This document shows positions 6,389 to 15,357 of a stretch of 64,000 nt of DNA, piece by piece. The stretch is taken from assembly GCA_900066355.1 (NCBI GenBank), contig FMEL01000003.1, forward strand, positions 1 to 64,000, written 5' to 3'. Numbering within the stretch: the stretch's first letter is position 1; each line of letters opens with the position of its first letter. The DNA comes from an uncultured Ruminococcus sp. (lineage in GTDB: Bacteria > Bacillota > Clostridia > Lachnospirales > Lachnospiraceae). Both the position numbers and the translations under genes were made by a program. Below the pieces are notes generated by a model. The model did no database searches. It had not been told where the DNA came from and was given only the letters and a program-made list of their open reading frames with translations.

Positions 6389-9065
6389 CTCCTCCGCCGG
6401 TATCACCGCCACCGTCGTCTCCTCCGGTATTGTCTCCTCCGCCGGCATTGTCTCCTCCGGTGTTGTCTCCTCCGGTATTGTCTCCACCACCGGTATTATC
6501 TCCTCCGGTGTTGTCTCCTCCGCCGGCATTGTCTCCTCCGCCGGCATTGTCTCCTCCGGTGTTGTCTCCTCCGGTATTATCTCCTCCGGTATTGTCTCCA
6601 TTGTCATTACTGTTATTATCTGCATTCGGATTATTCGGATCCGGAGTCGGTGATACATTGAAAGTCCCTTCATCAGTCGTATACTCTTCCATCGTATCGT
6701 CCGATTCGTAGAAATGCTGATCGCAATAATCTGTCGGCACATCACCAATATCAAAGTATTCTGTAATTACAGGACAGCCTGCTCTCGGAAGCAATCCTGT
6801 CTCCTCGCAGATACTAATCTTCTCTACACTTGCCGGCATATCAAATTCTTTATCCGGGAGACCTTCATGAATACGGGTCATGACCTTCTTCCAGAGATTC
6901 TTATGGAAATCCCTCGCATCCTCCGGAAGTTTCTCATTGTTATCAAATCCAGACCATACCGCACAGGTATAATATGGGGTATAACCAACAAACCAGAGGT
7001 CATTGTATGCATCTGTTGTACCGGTCTTACCGGCAACTGTCATATCATCCAGCTGGCATGCAGTACCTGTACCCTGATTTACAACATCTTCCATTGCACT
7101 TGTCAGCAGCCATGCAGTGCTTTCTTTAATAACAGATCTTCCTGCTGAATTTTTCTCAATGAGGACATTTCCGTTGTGGTCAAGAATCTTAGTGTAATAA
7201 ATCGGCTCAATATAATTACCATTATTTGCAATTGCCGCATATGCTGCACAAAGCTCTACGTTCGTGACACCATGAGTAAGACCGCCCAGGGCCATCGGAA
7301 GATTTGCATCTGTCCAGATAGTTCCGTCAGCATCTTTGTCTGCTTCTGTACCATGTGCCAGTGTTGTAAACCCAAAATTATCCAGATACTGAAGTCCAAG
7401 CTCCGGCGTTACTTCTTCGAGGCACTTGACCGCTACAACGTTGATGGAATTCTGGATAGCCCGACGTATCGTTGTCGTTCCGCCATAACTCTTGGAAGCA
7501 TTATTTACCGGTGATCCATCCGGATAATTGTATGGTTCATCCTCGAACGTTGTTGCCAGCGTCATGCCCTTCTCATTGAGAGCCGGTGCATAGGTAGACA
7601 GAATCTTAAAGGTTGATCCCGGCTGTCTTGTCGTATCTGTTGCACGGTTCAATGTCAGACTCGCGGTCTTTTCTCCACGTCCGCCGATAATCGCCTTTAC
7701 ATAACCTGTGTGCTGATCAATGATACTCATAGAAGACTGTGGCTGCGGTGCAAAGCTTACTCGTTCAGAAACAACGGTACTTCCATCAGCAAGAACATGC
7801 TCTTTGTATCGGTCAACATAGCTTTGTCCTTCTTCCTGAGAATCGAACAGAAGGTCAAATTCCGGATCTTCATTCTGGAAATACAGACGAAGCATCTCTT
7901 TGCTGTAGTTCACTTCTTCTCCATCCGGATTCTGAACAGTGAGTGCATAATCCAACGCATACTGTACGTAATCCGGATAATTGGACGGATCTGCATATTC
8001 TTCATCCAGGATCTTCTGAATAGAAGCATCCTGTGTCGTATAAATACTCAGGCCACCACTGTAAACAAGGTTCTGTGCCTGTGTACGGGTATAGCCCTTG
8101 ATATTCATCAGATCATTAATTACCTGATCAATCAGTTCATCTTCGAAATAGGAATATACAGTATTATCCGTCTCTTCATTCAGCACCTGCGCTGCCTGAA
8201 TTTCTGAATAAATATCATCATTAATTACCTGATCATATTGTTCCTGTGTAATATATCCCTGATCGATCATATGATCCAGGACTTCTTTACGTCTCTTTGC
8301 ATTTGCCTCCGGATGCTCAATCGGATTGTACTGTGTCGGGTTCTGTGTAATACCTGCCAGTGTCGTGCATTCTGACAGATTCAGATCCCAGACATCCTTA
8401 TTAAAGTATTTGCGGGCGGCTGCCTGTACACCATATGTTCCGGCTCCGAGGTTGATCGTATTAAGATAATTTTCAAGAATGACATTTTTGTTGTTAATCT
8501 TTTTCTCGATTTCAACAGCCAGATACTGTTCCTGAATCTTACGTGTAAAACGCTCAAGCCATGTAGACTCCTGCGTCCAGTTTGTAAATACATTATTCTT
8601 CAAAAGCTGCTGTGTAATCGTACTTGCACCTTCTGAAAGATCTCCAGAGGAAAGGTTCTTTACAAAAGCACGGAGAATACCTCTTACGTCGATACCATTA
8701 TGCTCATAAAAACGTTCATCCTCGATTGCAACAACCGCATGTTGAAGATCCACCGGAATCTGATCAATAGATACAGGAAGTCGATTCGAACTCGGTGCCG
8801 TCAGCTTGCGAAGCTGATTGCCATCTCCATCATATAAGAATGTCGCATAACCCAGTGGTGAAATATCAATGTCATTTACATCAGGAGCATTATCTATGAT
8901 TCCCCGAAAAGCTCCAATTCCGGTACAGCCAATCACCACACAGATCGTGATCAATACCACAAAAAGAACTCTGATCAGCGACACATGGGCTCTTTTGCCC
9001 ATCATGGCAGTACGGGAAATCAGCGAATTTCGCTTTTTTGAGACTGATTTTTTTCCGTAATTCAT
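6363..9065 (-). CDS. Class A penicillin-binding protein (PBP1A type)
   Basis: This bifunctional peptidoglycan synthase has a transglycosylase and a transpeptidase domain anchored by one N-terminal membrane segment (about residues 29-52). The GT51 domain shows AIEDERFYEHNG (catalytic Glu ~115) and the GASTITQQL block. The transpeptidase domain has STFK (484-487), SIN (540-542) and KTG (680-682). After a region of ~770 residues the protein ends in a ~75-residue tail almost purely of Gly, Asp, Asn and Thr (GGDNT/GGGDNA units). Tails of this sort on Firmicutes PBPs are thought to be flexible wall-spanning or spacer segments. The gene is 900 codons long and ends by overlapping yigZ. Confidence 0.94.
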   Translation of the reverse strand: MNYGKKSVSKKRNSLISRTAMMGKRAHVSLIRVLFVVLITICVVIGCTGIGAFRGIIDNAPDVNDIDISPLGYATFLYDGDGNQLRKLTAPSSNRLPVSIDQIPVDLQHAVVAIEDERFYEHNGIDVRGILRAFVKNLSSGDLSEGASTITQQLLKNNVFTNWTQESTWLERFTRKIQEQYLAVEIEKKINNKNVILENYLNTINLGAGTYGVQAAARKYFNKDVWDLNLSECTTLAGITQNPTQYNPIEHPEANAKRRKEVLDHMIDQGYITQEQYDQVINDDIYSEIQAAQVLNEETDNTVYSYFEDELIDQVINDLMNIKGYTRTQAQNLVYSGGLSIYTTQDASIQKILDEEYADPSNYPDYVQYALDYALTVQNPDGEEVNYSKEMLRLYFQNEDPEFDLLFDSQEEGQSYVDRYKEHVLADGSTVVSERVSFAPQPQSSMSIIDQHTGYVKAIIGGRGEKTASLTLNRATDTTRQPGSTFKILSTYAPALNEKGMTLATTFEDEPYNYPDGSPVNNASKSYGGTTTIRRAIQNSINVVAVKCLEEVTPELGLQYLDNFGFTTLAHGTEADKDADGTIWTDANLPMALGGLTHGVTNVELCAAYAAIANNGNYIEPIYYTKILDHNGNVLIEKNSAGRSVIKESTAWLLTSAMEDVVNQGTGTACQLDDMTVAGKTGTTDAYNDLWFVGYTPYYTCAVWSGFDNNEKLPEDARDFHKNLWKKVMTRIHEGLPDKEFDMPASVEKISICEETGLLPRAGCPVITEYFDIGDVPTDYCDQHFYESDDTMEEYTTDEGTFNVSPTPDPNNPNADNNSNDNGDNTGGDNTGGDNTGGDNAGGGDNAGGGDNTGGDNTGGGDNTGGDNTGGDNAGGGDNTGGDDGGGDTGGGDDGGNTEE
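6378..6600 (-). repeat. Coding tandem repeat of the PBP C-terminal tail
   Basis: About 220 bp of imperfect 12-15 bp units (minus strand GGAGGAGACAAT and variants) encode GGDN/GGGDN repeats. The run stays open in other frames too, which produces long false reading frames here. Each unit contains GGAGGAG, a Shine-Dalgarno-like heptamer. Unit number is likely to vary between strains by slippage. Confidence 0.85.
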
Positions 9066-9206
9066 GGTTTTCCTCCTTTATAGTCCGTTCTATTATAGCA
9101 AATAAAAAATCGTAAATAAAGCCCCAATTAAAAACTTCACAATTGCAAAAATATATTTCTGAAACTATTATACTCTTTTACATCCAAAAGTCTGTAATCC
9201 AGCTCA

Positions 9207-9239
9207 AAAGAGGGATTCCAAATTCTGGAATCCCTCTTT
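9207..9239 (-). terminator. Terminator after glcK
   Basis: A perfect 14-bp inverted repeat, AAAGAGGGATTCCA (9207-9220) and TGGAATCCCTCTTT (9226-9239), has a 5-nt loop. It sits 36 bp past the glcK stop on the minus strand. The trailing T-tract is short (TTTT), so it may be leaky. Confidence 0.75.
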
Positions 9240-9274
9240 CTGTAAAAATCTTCTGATCTTTAAATATGTATTTT

Positions 9275-10210
9275 TCAGAGAACCATCTTTGCCGCGCCAT
9301 AAATTCCGGCATCATTTCCAAGTGTCGCAAGCTTAACAGGGGTCTCCTTGCAGGATGGAAATGCATGTCTTATGTAGTGTTTCTGAATACAGTCGATCAG
9401 TGGCTGTCCGGCTTTTGACACTCCTCCGCCGATTACGATTGCTTCCGGATCAACAACTGCCGCAAATCCCGCGATAGCGCTTCCGAGCAAACCTCCTACA
9501 CATTCCATAATACGGCCTGCAAGTGTATCTCCTGCCTTAAACGCATCGAGAACATCTTTTGCCGTAATATTCTGAAGACCTCTCAGAGTACTGTCTTCCT
9601 CAGATGCCGCCAGCATTCTTCCTGCCACACGGACGATTCCTGTTGCAGATGCGTACTGCTCCAGACAGCCTTTATTTCCACAGTTACATGCCTCTTTTTC
9701 ATCCTGTACCACTGTAACATGACCGATTTCTCCGCCTGCACCATGCGCTCCGGCTACGATTTTTCCGTCTATGATGATACCGCCGCCGACACCTGTTCCA
9801 AGTGTTACAAGAATCACATTCTGCGCTCCGGCCGCTGCACCTTTCCACGCCTCACCAAGTGCGGCTACGTTTGCATCGTTTCCTGCCTTTGCTTTCAGTC
9901 CTGTAAGGTCATGAAGGATCTGCGCAACCGGAGTAAATCCCCAGTAAAGATTCACCGCACATGCAGCCTCGCCTTTTGAGTTGATTGGTCCCGGGATGCC
10001 GATTCCCACACCTTCTACATCTGCTTTATCGATTTTCTTTTCTTCGAGTTTGAGATTGATTGCATTTGCAACATCCGGAAGAATATTCTCTCCTTTATTC
10101 TCTGTTCTTGTAGGAATTTCCCATTTGTCTACCAGAGTACCGTCTGTCTGGAAAAGACCACATTTTACAGTTGTACCTCCTACATCAATTCCGAAGCAAT
10201 ATGAACCCAT
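9275..10210 (-). CDS. glcK: ROK-family glucokinase
   Basis: GlcK phosphorylates glucose with ATP to glucose 6-phosphate in the cytoplasm. The 311-residue protein has the ATP motif GIDVGGTTVKCG at the N-terminus, the sugar-binding GNDANVAALGEAW and GTGVGGGII segments, and the zinc-binding ROK signature CNCGNKGCLEQYAS. AGGTGG lies ~8 nt before the ATG. It follows hprK by about 50 bp and probably belongs to the ftsH-uvrC-hprK-glcK unit. This would link glucose phosphorylation with the kinase that sets carbon catabolite repression. Confidence 0.93.
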   Translation of the reverse strand: MGSYCFGIDVGGTTVKCGLFQTDGTLVDKWEIPTRTENKGENILPDVANAINLKLEEKKIDKADVEGVGIGIPGPINSKGEAACAVNLYWGFTPVAQILHDLTGLKAKAGNDANVAALGEAWKGAAAGAQNVILVTLGTGVGGGIIIDGKIVAGAHGAGGEIGHVTVVQDEKEACNCGNKGCLEQYASATGIVRVAGRMLAASEEDSTLRGLQNITAKDVLDAFKAGDTLAGRIMECVGGLLGSAIAGFAAVVDPEAIVIGGGVSKAGQPLIDCIQKHYIRHAFPSCKETPVKLATLGNDAGIYGAAKMVL

Positions 10211-10263
10211 CTTTCTTCCACCTTTCCCTGTTGTTTGTTATTTTAAAGCAGCCTTCTGCTTTA

Positions 10264-11196
10264 TCAACTTTCGCGTTTCTTTGCAATATTTGCCTGTACA
10301 CGTTTGTACAGTTCTTCTGCCGCATTGTATCCCATCTTCTTCTGTCTGTGGTTGACAGCCGCAGACTCTACAATAACTGCAAGGTTACGTCCCGGTCTGA
10401 TTGGCAGGGAATGGCAGACAATTTTGTTTCCAAGATATTCGGTATATTCTTCATGAAGTCCGAGCCGGTCATATTCTTTGTCCCGATCCCACTCTTCAAG
10501 TTTGATAACAAGGTCAACAGACTGTGTATCCTTAACACTCTCTACACCAAACAATGTCTTGACATCAATGATACCGATACCACGAAGTTCAATAAAATGA
10601 CGGGTAATATCCGGTGCCGATCCGACCAGAGTAACATCACTGACTTTACGAAGTTCTACGACATCATCACTTACAAGACGATGACCACGCTTGATCAATT
10701 CCAGAGCGGCCTCGCTCTTGCCGATTCCGCTCTCACCTGTAATCAGGATCCCTTCACCATAAACATCGACAAGTACACCATGAATGGAGATACACGGTGC
10801 AAGCTGCACACCAAGCCAGCGGATGATCTCAGCCATAAGACTGGATGTTGTCCTCTCTGTCACAAATGTCGGTACATTATATTTGATCGCCATGTCGATC
10901 ATATCCTGAGACGGCTTTGTCATGGTGCTGAAAATAACGCACGGAATCTTACTGGAAATAAAACGCTCATATTTCATCATACGCTTCTCATCACTGAGCT
11001 GCATCAGATACGTATATTCTACATATCCGATGATCTGAACACGCTCATTTGCAAAATGTTCCAGATATCCGGTAAGCTGCAATGCCGGTCGGTTGATCTC
11101 TGCTGTCATGATTCTCATATCAGACAGGTCAATCTCAGGAGTCAGATTTGTAAGATTCAGCTCCTGTACCATCTTTGTCATCAATACACCTTTCAT
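10264..11196 (-). CDS. hprK: HPr kinase/phosphorylase
   Basis: HprK phosphorylates HPr at Ser46 when glycolytic intermediates are high, creating the CcpA co-repressor. The 310-residue protein has the P-loop GESGIGKSE, the HprK signature block with LVSDD, and a C-terminal ELRGIGIIDVK segment. The start at 11196 is preferred because AAAGGAG is 8 nt upstream; a longer frame to 11247 would overlap uvrC and has no good site. It lies 25 bp after uvrC. Its presence supports CcpA-type catabolite control in this organism, relevant to the sugar genes nearby. Confidence 0.95.
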   Translation of the reverse strand: MKGVLMTKMVQELNLTNLTPEIDLSDMRIMTAEINRPALQLTGYLEHFANERVQIIGYVEYTYLMQLSDEKRMMKYERFISSKIPCVIFSTMTKPSQDMIDMAIKYNVPTFVTERTTSSLMAEIIRWLGVQLAPCISIHGVLVDVYGEGILITGESGIGKSEAALELIKRGHRLVSDDVVELRKVSDVTLVGSAPDITRHFIELRGIGIIDVKTLFGVESVKDTQSVDLVIKLEEWDRDKEYDRLGLHEEYTEYLGNKIVCHSLPIRPGRNLAVIVESAAVNHRQKKMGYNAAEELYKRVQANIAKKRES

Positions 11197-11221
11197 AATG
11201 TCTTCTCCTTTAATGTAATGT

Positions 11222-13072
11222 TTATTTATTCGGGTGAAAAAAATCATACACCTGTTTTGCGCTTCCCATATTCATGGATTCGGTTTCTGCCAGTTCTTCT
11301 ACAGACGCATCCCGAATACCCTCTATGGAGCGGTACCGGCGCATCAGTGCTTTCCGTCTGCGCTCACCGATTCCCGGAATGTCATCCAGTATCGAGTGCA
11401 CCTGTTCTTTGCTTCGCAGTGACCGGTGATATTCTATCGCAAAGCGATGGGCTTCATCCTGAATCCTGGTGATCAGCCGAAATCCCTCGCTGTTTGTATC
11501 GATCGGTATTTCTATATTGTTAAAGTATAATCCTCTCGTACGGTGGTGGTCATCCTTTACCATGCCACAGACAGGAATCTGTATCCCCAGTTTATCAAGG
11601 ACACCAAGAGCAATGTTTACCTGTCCCCGGCCTCCATCCATCAAAAGCAGATCCGGCATTTTCGCAAAGCTGTCAAATTCTCCGTTGCTCTCATGCGTAA
11701 AGCGCCTGGTCAGCACTTCTTCCATGCTGGCATAATCATTCGGCCCCTGCACAGATTGAATACGGAATTTACGATAGTCACTTTTCTTCGGCTTGCCTTT
11801 CTCATAAACGACCATCGATCCTACCGACTCAAAACCGCTGATATTCGAGATATCAAATGCCTCCATACGATCGAGTCCTTTCATGCCGAGCCAGTCTTCT
11901 ACTTCATGCACGGCTCCGATCGTGCGTCCTTCTTCTCTCCGAATACGTTCACGGTCTTTTTCGAGTACCATGCGGGCATTTTCCCACGCAAGTTCCACAA
12001 GCTTTTCTTTTGTACCTTTCTTTGGCACTACAATACGAACCTTCTGCTTTCTTCTGGAAGTCAGCCATTCTTCGATTATTTCTGCATCTTCGATTTCCGT
12101 CTGCAGTGTAATCTCTCCCGGAATAAACGGAGTGCCTGCATAAAACTGTTTTACAAAACTTGAAAGCACCTGTGAACGTGTATCTCCTCTGGCAACCCGC
12201 AGATAAAAATGATCTCTGCCTATCAGCCTGCCATCACGCATAAAGAACACCTGAACAACAGCATCCTGTTCCCGCAGATCCAAACTTTCGTCCATATCAC
12301 AGGCAATGATGTCTCTGTCTTCTTCTCCGTAGGAAGTGATTTTCTGCCTTTCACCGATCTTCTGGATGCTGCGTATCAGATCACGTGCTTCCGCAGCATC
12401 CTCAAAACGCATCTCGTCCGATGCTTTCTGCATCTTCTCAGTAAGCTGATCGATCGTATCCTGAAAATCACCATTCAAAAAAGCCAGTACTTTCTGGATA
12501 TTTTCTTTATAGACACGCTGGTCTGCATGCCCGGTACATGGTCCCATGCACTGTTTCATATGATAATACAGGCACGGCCGGTCTTTGCCACAGTCTCTCG
12601 GAAGATTGCGGTTGCAGGAGCGTACCTGATAAAGCTTTCGAACCAGCTCTATGACATCTTTGACAGCCCCGCCACTGGTATAAGGACCAAAATATCGATT
12701 CTTATCCTTCTTCATCCGTCTGGCAAATAGCACTCTCGGATAAGCCTCCTGTACCGTTACCTTGATGAAAGGATAACTTTTGTCATCTTTCAGCATGGTA
12801 TTGTACTTCGGACGGTGTTCCTTAATCAGGTTGCTTTCCAGAACAAGTGCTTCCAGTTCGGAATCAGTAATGATGTATTCAAATCTGGCTATGTGAGTAA
12901 CCATCTGCTCAATCTTCGCACCTTTGTTGCGGCTACTCTGAAAATACTGCCGCACACGGTTTTTCAGGCTGATTGCCTTGCCCACATAGATGATCTCATC
13001 CCGCTCATCGTGCATCAGATAAACACCCGGGTTCGCGGGAAGCTTCTTTAACTCTTCTTCAATCTGGAACAT
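11222..13072 (-). CDS. uvrC: Excinuclease ABC subunit C
   Basis: UvrC makes the two incisions in nucleotide excision repair with UvrB. The 616-residue protein has an N-terminal GIY-YIG nuclease domain (PGVYLMHDERDEIIYVGKA), a Cys-rich CLYYHMKQCMGPC stretch, the UVR region around residues 200-235, the RNase H-like C-terminal nuclease (LLMDGGRGQ, EAHRFAI), and terminal helix-hairpin-helix motifs (DIPGIGERRRKALM). The start at 13072 is chosen because the GAGGAG site lies directly upstream, made from the last two Glu codons of ftsH. The gene therefore starts 1 bp after the ftsH stop and is likely translationally coupled to it. Confidence 0.95.
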   Translation of the reverse strand: MFQIEEELKKLPANPGVYLMHDERDEIIYVGKAISLKNRVRQYFQSSRNKGAKIEQMVTHIARFEYIITDSELEALVLESNLIKEHRPKYNTMLKDDKSYPFIKVTVQEAYPRVLFARRMKKDKNRYFGPYTSGGAVKDVIELVRKLYQVRSCNRNLPRDCGKDRPCLYYHMKQCMGPCTGHADQRVYKENIQKVLAFLNGDFQDTIDQLTEKMQKASDEMRFEDAAEARDLIRSIQKIGERQKITSYGEEDRDIIACDMDESLDLREQDAVVQVFFMRDGRLIGRDHFYLRVARGDTRSQVLSSFVKQFYAGTPFIPGEITLQTEIEDAEIIEEWLTSRRKQKVRIVVPKKGTKEKLVELAWENARMVLEKDRERIRREEGRTIGAVHEVEDWLGMKGLDRMEAFDISNISGFESVGSMVVYEKGKPKKSDYRKFRIQSVQGPNDYASMEEVLTRRFTHESNGEFDSFAKMPDLLLMDGGRGQVNIALGVLDKLGIQIPVCGMVKDDHHRTRGLYFNNIEIPIDTNSEGFRLITRIQDEAHRFAIEYHRSLRSKEQVHSILDDIPGIGERRRKALMRRYRSIEGIRDASVEELAETESMNMGSAKQVYDFFHPNK

Positions 13073-13073
13073 A

Positions 13074-15179
13074 CTACTCCTCAGAGTCAGATACGTGATT
13101 GTCTGTTTCGTCAGCAACTACATCATCCGATATAGTTGCATCACCGGTATTCAATGTTTCCTCCTGTACGCCTGTAACTTCCGGATCCCGGACAGCTTCT
13201 ATATTCTCTGTCTTCATCTCAGTTTTTTCTTCAGACTTCTCTTCTGCCTTCACATCCTCATCCGGAAGATCATCCAGATTTTCCGGAATCTCAAGTCCCT
13301 TCTCAACTGCGCGGAAGATCTTCATAAATTCCTTACCGGTGATAGTCTCTCTGCTGATCAGATAACCGGCAATCTTATCCAGTGCTTCTCTGTGTTCGTT
13401 AAGAAGTCGCTTTGCCTCCTCATAAGAATAATGAAGAAGCTGCATAACTTCATGGTCAATCTCAGTTGCTGTATCATCGCCACAGTTAAGCACAGCTCTT
13501 CCTGACAGATACTGATTTTCCTGTGTTGCCAGTCCCATCAGACCGAATTTCTGAGACATACCATACTGCGTGATCATCGCACGCGCTACCTTCGTAGCCT
13601 GCTCGATATCATTTGCTGCACCGGTAGTTACCGTATCAAACACGATTTCCTCTGCTGCACGACCGCCCAGATATCCCACAAGCATTGCCTCCAGTTCTTT
13701 CTGGGTGTTGAGGTATTTTTCTTCTTCCGGTACCTGCATAACATAGCCGAGAGCTCCCATCGTTCTCGGAACGATGGTGATCTTCTGTACCGGCTCGGCA
13801 TCTTTCTGCAGCGCATTGACAAGTGCATGTCCGACTTCATGATAGGAAACAATTCTTCTCTCCTGCGGACTTAAGATACGGTCTTTCTTTTCTTTACCGA
13901 CAAGAACAACCTCAACAGATTCCTGAAGATCTTTCTGCGAAACGGCTCTTCTGCCGTTTTTAACTGCAAGGATTGCAGCTTCATTGATCATATTGGCAAG
14001 ATCGGAACCGACTGCTCCGGAAGTTGCAAGCGCAATTGCTTCCAGATCAACCGTTTCATCCAGCATGACATCTTTGGCATGTACTTTGAGAATCTCGACA
14101 CGCCCTTTGAGATCCGGACGATCTACGATGATACGTCTGTCAAATCTTCCCGGACGCAGAAGTGCCGGGTCCAGGACTTCCGGACGGTTGGTTGCTGCAA
14201 GGATTAAAAGACCCTTGGACGTGTCAAATCCATCCATCTCTGCAAGAAGCTGGTTCAGTGTCTGTTCACGCTCATCATTGCCGCCGCCATATCTGGAATC
14301 ACGGCTCTTACCGATGGCATCGATCTCATCAATAAACACGATACACGGTGCATTTTTCTTTGCTTCCTCAAAGAGATCTCTCACTCGTGAAGCACCAACA
14401 CCGACAAACATTTCTACAAATTCAGAACCTGACAGGGAAAAGAACGGTACGTTCGCCTCACCTGCCACTGCTTTTGCAAGAAGGGTCTTACCTGTTCCAG
14501 GTGGACCTACAAGAAGGGCACCCTTCGGAAGCTTCGCACCGATTGCCGTATATTTACCCGGATTATGCAGGAAATCCACAACTTCCTGCAGCGATTCCTT
14601 TGCTTCTTCCTGCCCGGCAACATTCTTAAATGTCACTCCGGTCTCTGTCTGAATGTATGCTTTTGCACGGCTCTTGCCGACACCCATGATTCCGCTGCCG
14701 CCTTTGTTCATGCGCCGCATGAGGAACATCAGCATAAAGAACAAGACTACTGTCGGAAGCAGTACACTGATCATTGTTGAGACAAATTCGCCCATTGCAT
14801 CCGGCTGTTCATAATGAAAAACAATTCCGGTTCCTTCCAGACGTTTCGTCAGAGCATCGACATCCTCCATCTGATTTACTTTATAGCTTGCATTCTGATA
14901 ATATGATTTCTGGATCTTCGGTACGACGGTCAGTACTCCTGACTGAAGCGTAACCTCCTTTACCTGATCCTTATCTACCATCTCAATAAATTTATCATAC
15001 GTGATTTCACTGGACGAATCGCTCATCATATCTGTCACAAAACTTAAGCATACCAGCGAAATCAACAGACAAATCAAAAAAGCCAGGATTGACTGACGGT
15101 TTTTATTCGGTCCCTGATTTCCGGGATTGTTTCGATTCGGACGGTTTCCATCCGGCCGGTTATCCATGTGATTGTTCAT
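13074..15179 (-). CDS. ftsH: ATP-dependent zinc metalloprotease FtsH
   Basis: FtsH is a membrane AAA+ protease that degrades misassembled membrane proteins and regulators. The 701-residue protein has an Asn/Pro/Arg-rich N-terminus, two membrane segments (about 30-50 and 133-154), Walker A GPPGTGKT (225-232), Walker B VFIDEID, and the zinc site HEVGH (447-451). A Glu/Asp/Thr-rich acidic C-terminal tail of ~80 residues follows. It is first in the ftsH-uvrC-hprK-glcK run and has a good promoter upstream. Confidence 0.97.
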   Translation of the reverse strand: MNNHMDNRPDGNRPNRNNPGNQGPNKNRQSILAFLICLLISLVCLSFVTDMMSDSSSEITYDKFIEMVDKDQVKEVTLQSGVLTVVPKIQKSYYQNASYKVNQMEDVDALTKRLEGTGIVFHYEQPDAMGEFVSTMISVLLPTVVLFFMLMFLMRRMNKGGSGIMGVGKSRAKAYIQTETGVTFKNVAGQEEAKESLQEVVDFLHNPGKYTAIGAKLPKGALLVGPPGTGKTLLAKAVAGEANVPFFSLSGSEFVEMFVGVGASRVRDLFEEAKKNAPCIVFIDEIDAIGKSRDSRYGGGNDEREQTLNQLLAEMDGFDTSKGLLILAATNRPEVLDPALLRPGRFDRRIIVDRPDLKGRVEILKVHAKDVMLDETVDLEAIALATSGAVGSDLANMINEAAILAVKNGRRAVSQKDLQESVEVVLVGKEKKDRILSPQERRIVSYHEVGHALVNALQKDAEPVQKITIVPRTMGALGYVMQVPEEEKYLNTQKELEAMLVGYLGGRAAEEIVFDTVTTGAANDIEQATKVARAMITQYGMSQKFGLMGLATQENQYLSGRAVLNCGDDTATEIDHEVMQLLHYSYEEAKRLLNEHREALDKIAGYLISRETITGKEFMKIFRAVEKGLEIPENLDDLPDEDVKAEEKSEEKTEMKTENIEAVRDPEVTGVQEETLNTGDATISDDVVADETDNHVSDSEE

Positions 15180-15206
15180 TCTTGTCCTCCTCTTATTATC
15201 CTCTAT

Positions 15207-15235
15207 ATTATAAAGAGATTTCCTGTATAAATCAA
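15207..15235 (-). promoter_or_regulatory. Promoter of ftsH
   Basis: On the minus strand TTGATT (15230-15235) and a perfect TATAAT (15207-15212) are 17 bp apart. The predicted start lies ~20 nt upstream of the ftsH ATG. Confidence 0.7.
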
Positions 15236-15267
15236 CTGGAAAACTGTGAATGTTTGTAGCATGTTAC

Positions 15268-15296
15268 TTGCCTGTAAACCGCAACTGTAGTATACT
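15268..15296 (+). promoter_or_regulatory. Promoter and leader hairpin of the DUF1846 gene
   Basis: TTGCCT (15268-15273) and TATACT (15291-15296) are separated by 17 bp. The transcript would begin near 15303 and immediately form an 8-bp hairpin (AGCCGGAA 15308-15315 with TTCCGGCT 15323-15330), about 30 nt before the start codon. No T-run follows, so it is not a terminator. It may protect the 5' end or regulate translation. Confidence 0.55.
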
Positions 15297-15357
15297 ATCA
15301 ATGTGATAGCCGGAAAATTATATTCCGGCTAAATGTGATGGGAAAGGAAAACGATAA

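Noticed and set aside
6388..6754. A 5' extension of yigZ through the PBP repeat region (about 120 extra codons rich in Glu/Pro/Thr)
   Set aside because: The frame is open only because the repeat has few stops. The family starts near the KKSRF segment, and the extension lies wholly inside the PBP gene.
9066..9206. Promoter of the PBP gene
   Set aside because: Two TATAAT-like sequences are present on the minus strand, but neither has a recognisable -35 at 16-18 bp.
10171..11472. Long open reading frame of ~430 codons on the plus strand
   Set aside because: It lies opposite hprK, glcK and uvrC, has a composition unlike a protein, and no ribosome-binding site. It is an antisense shadow of real genes.
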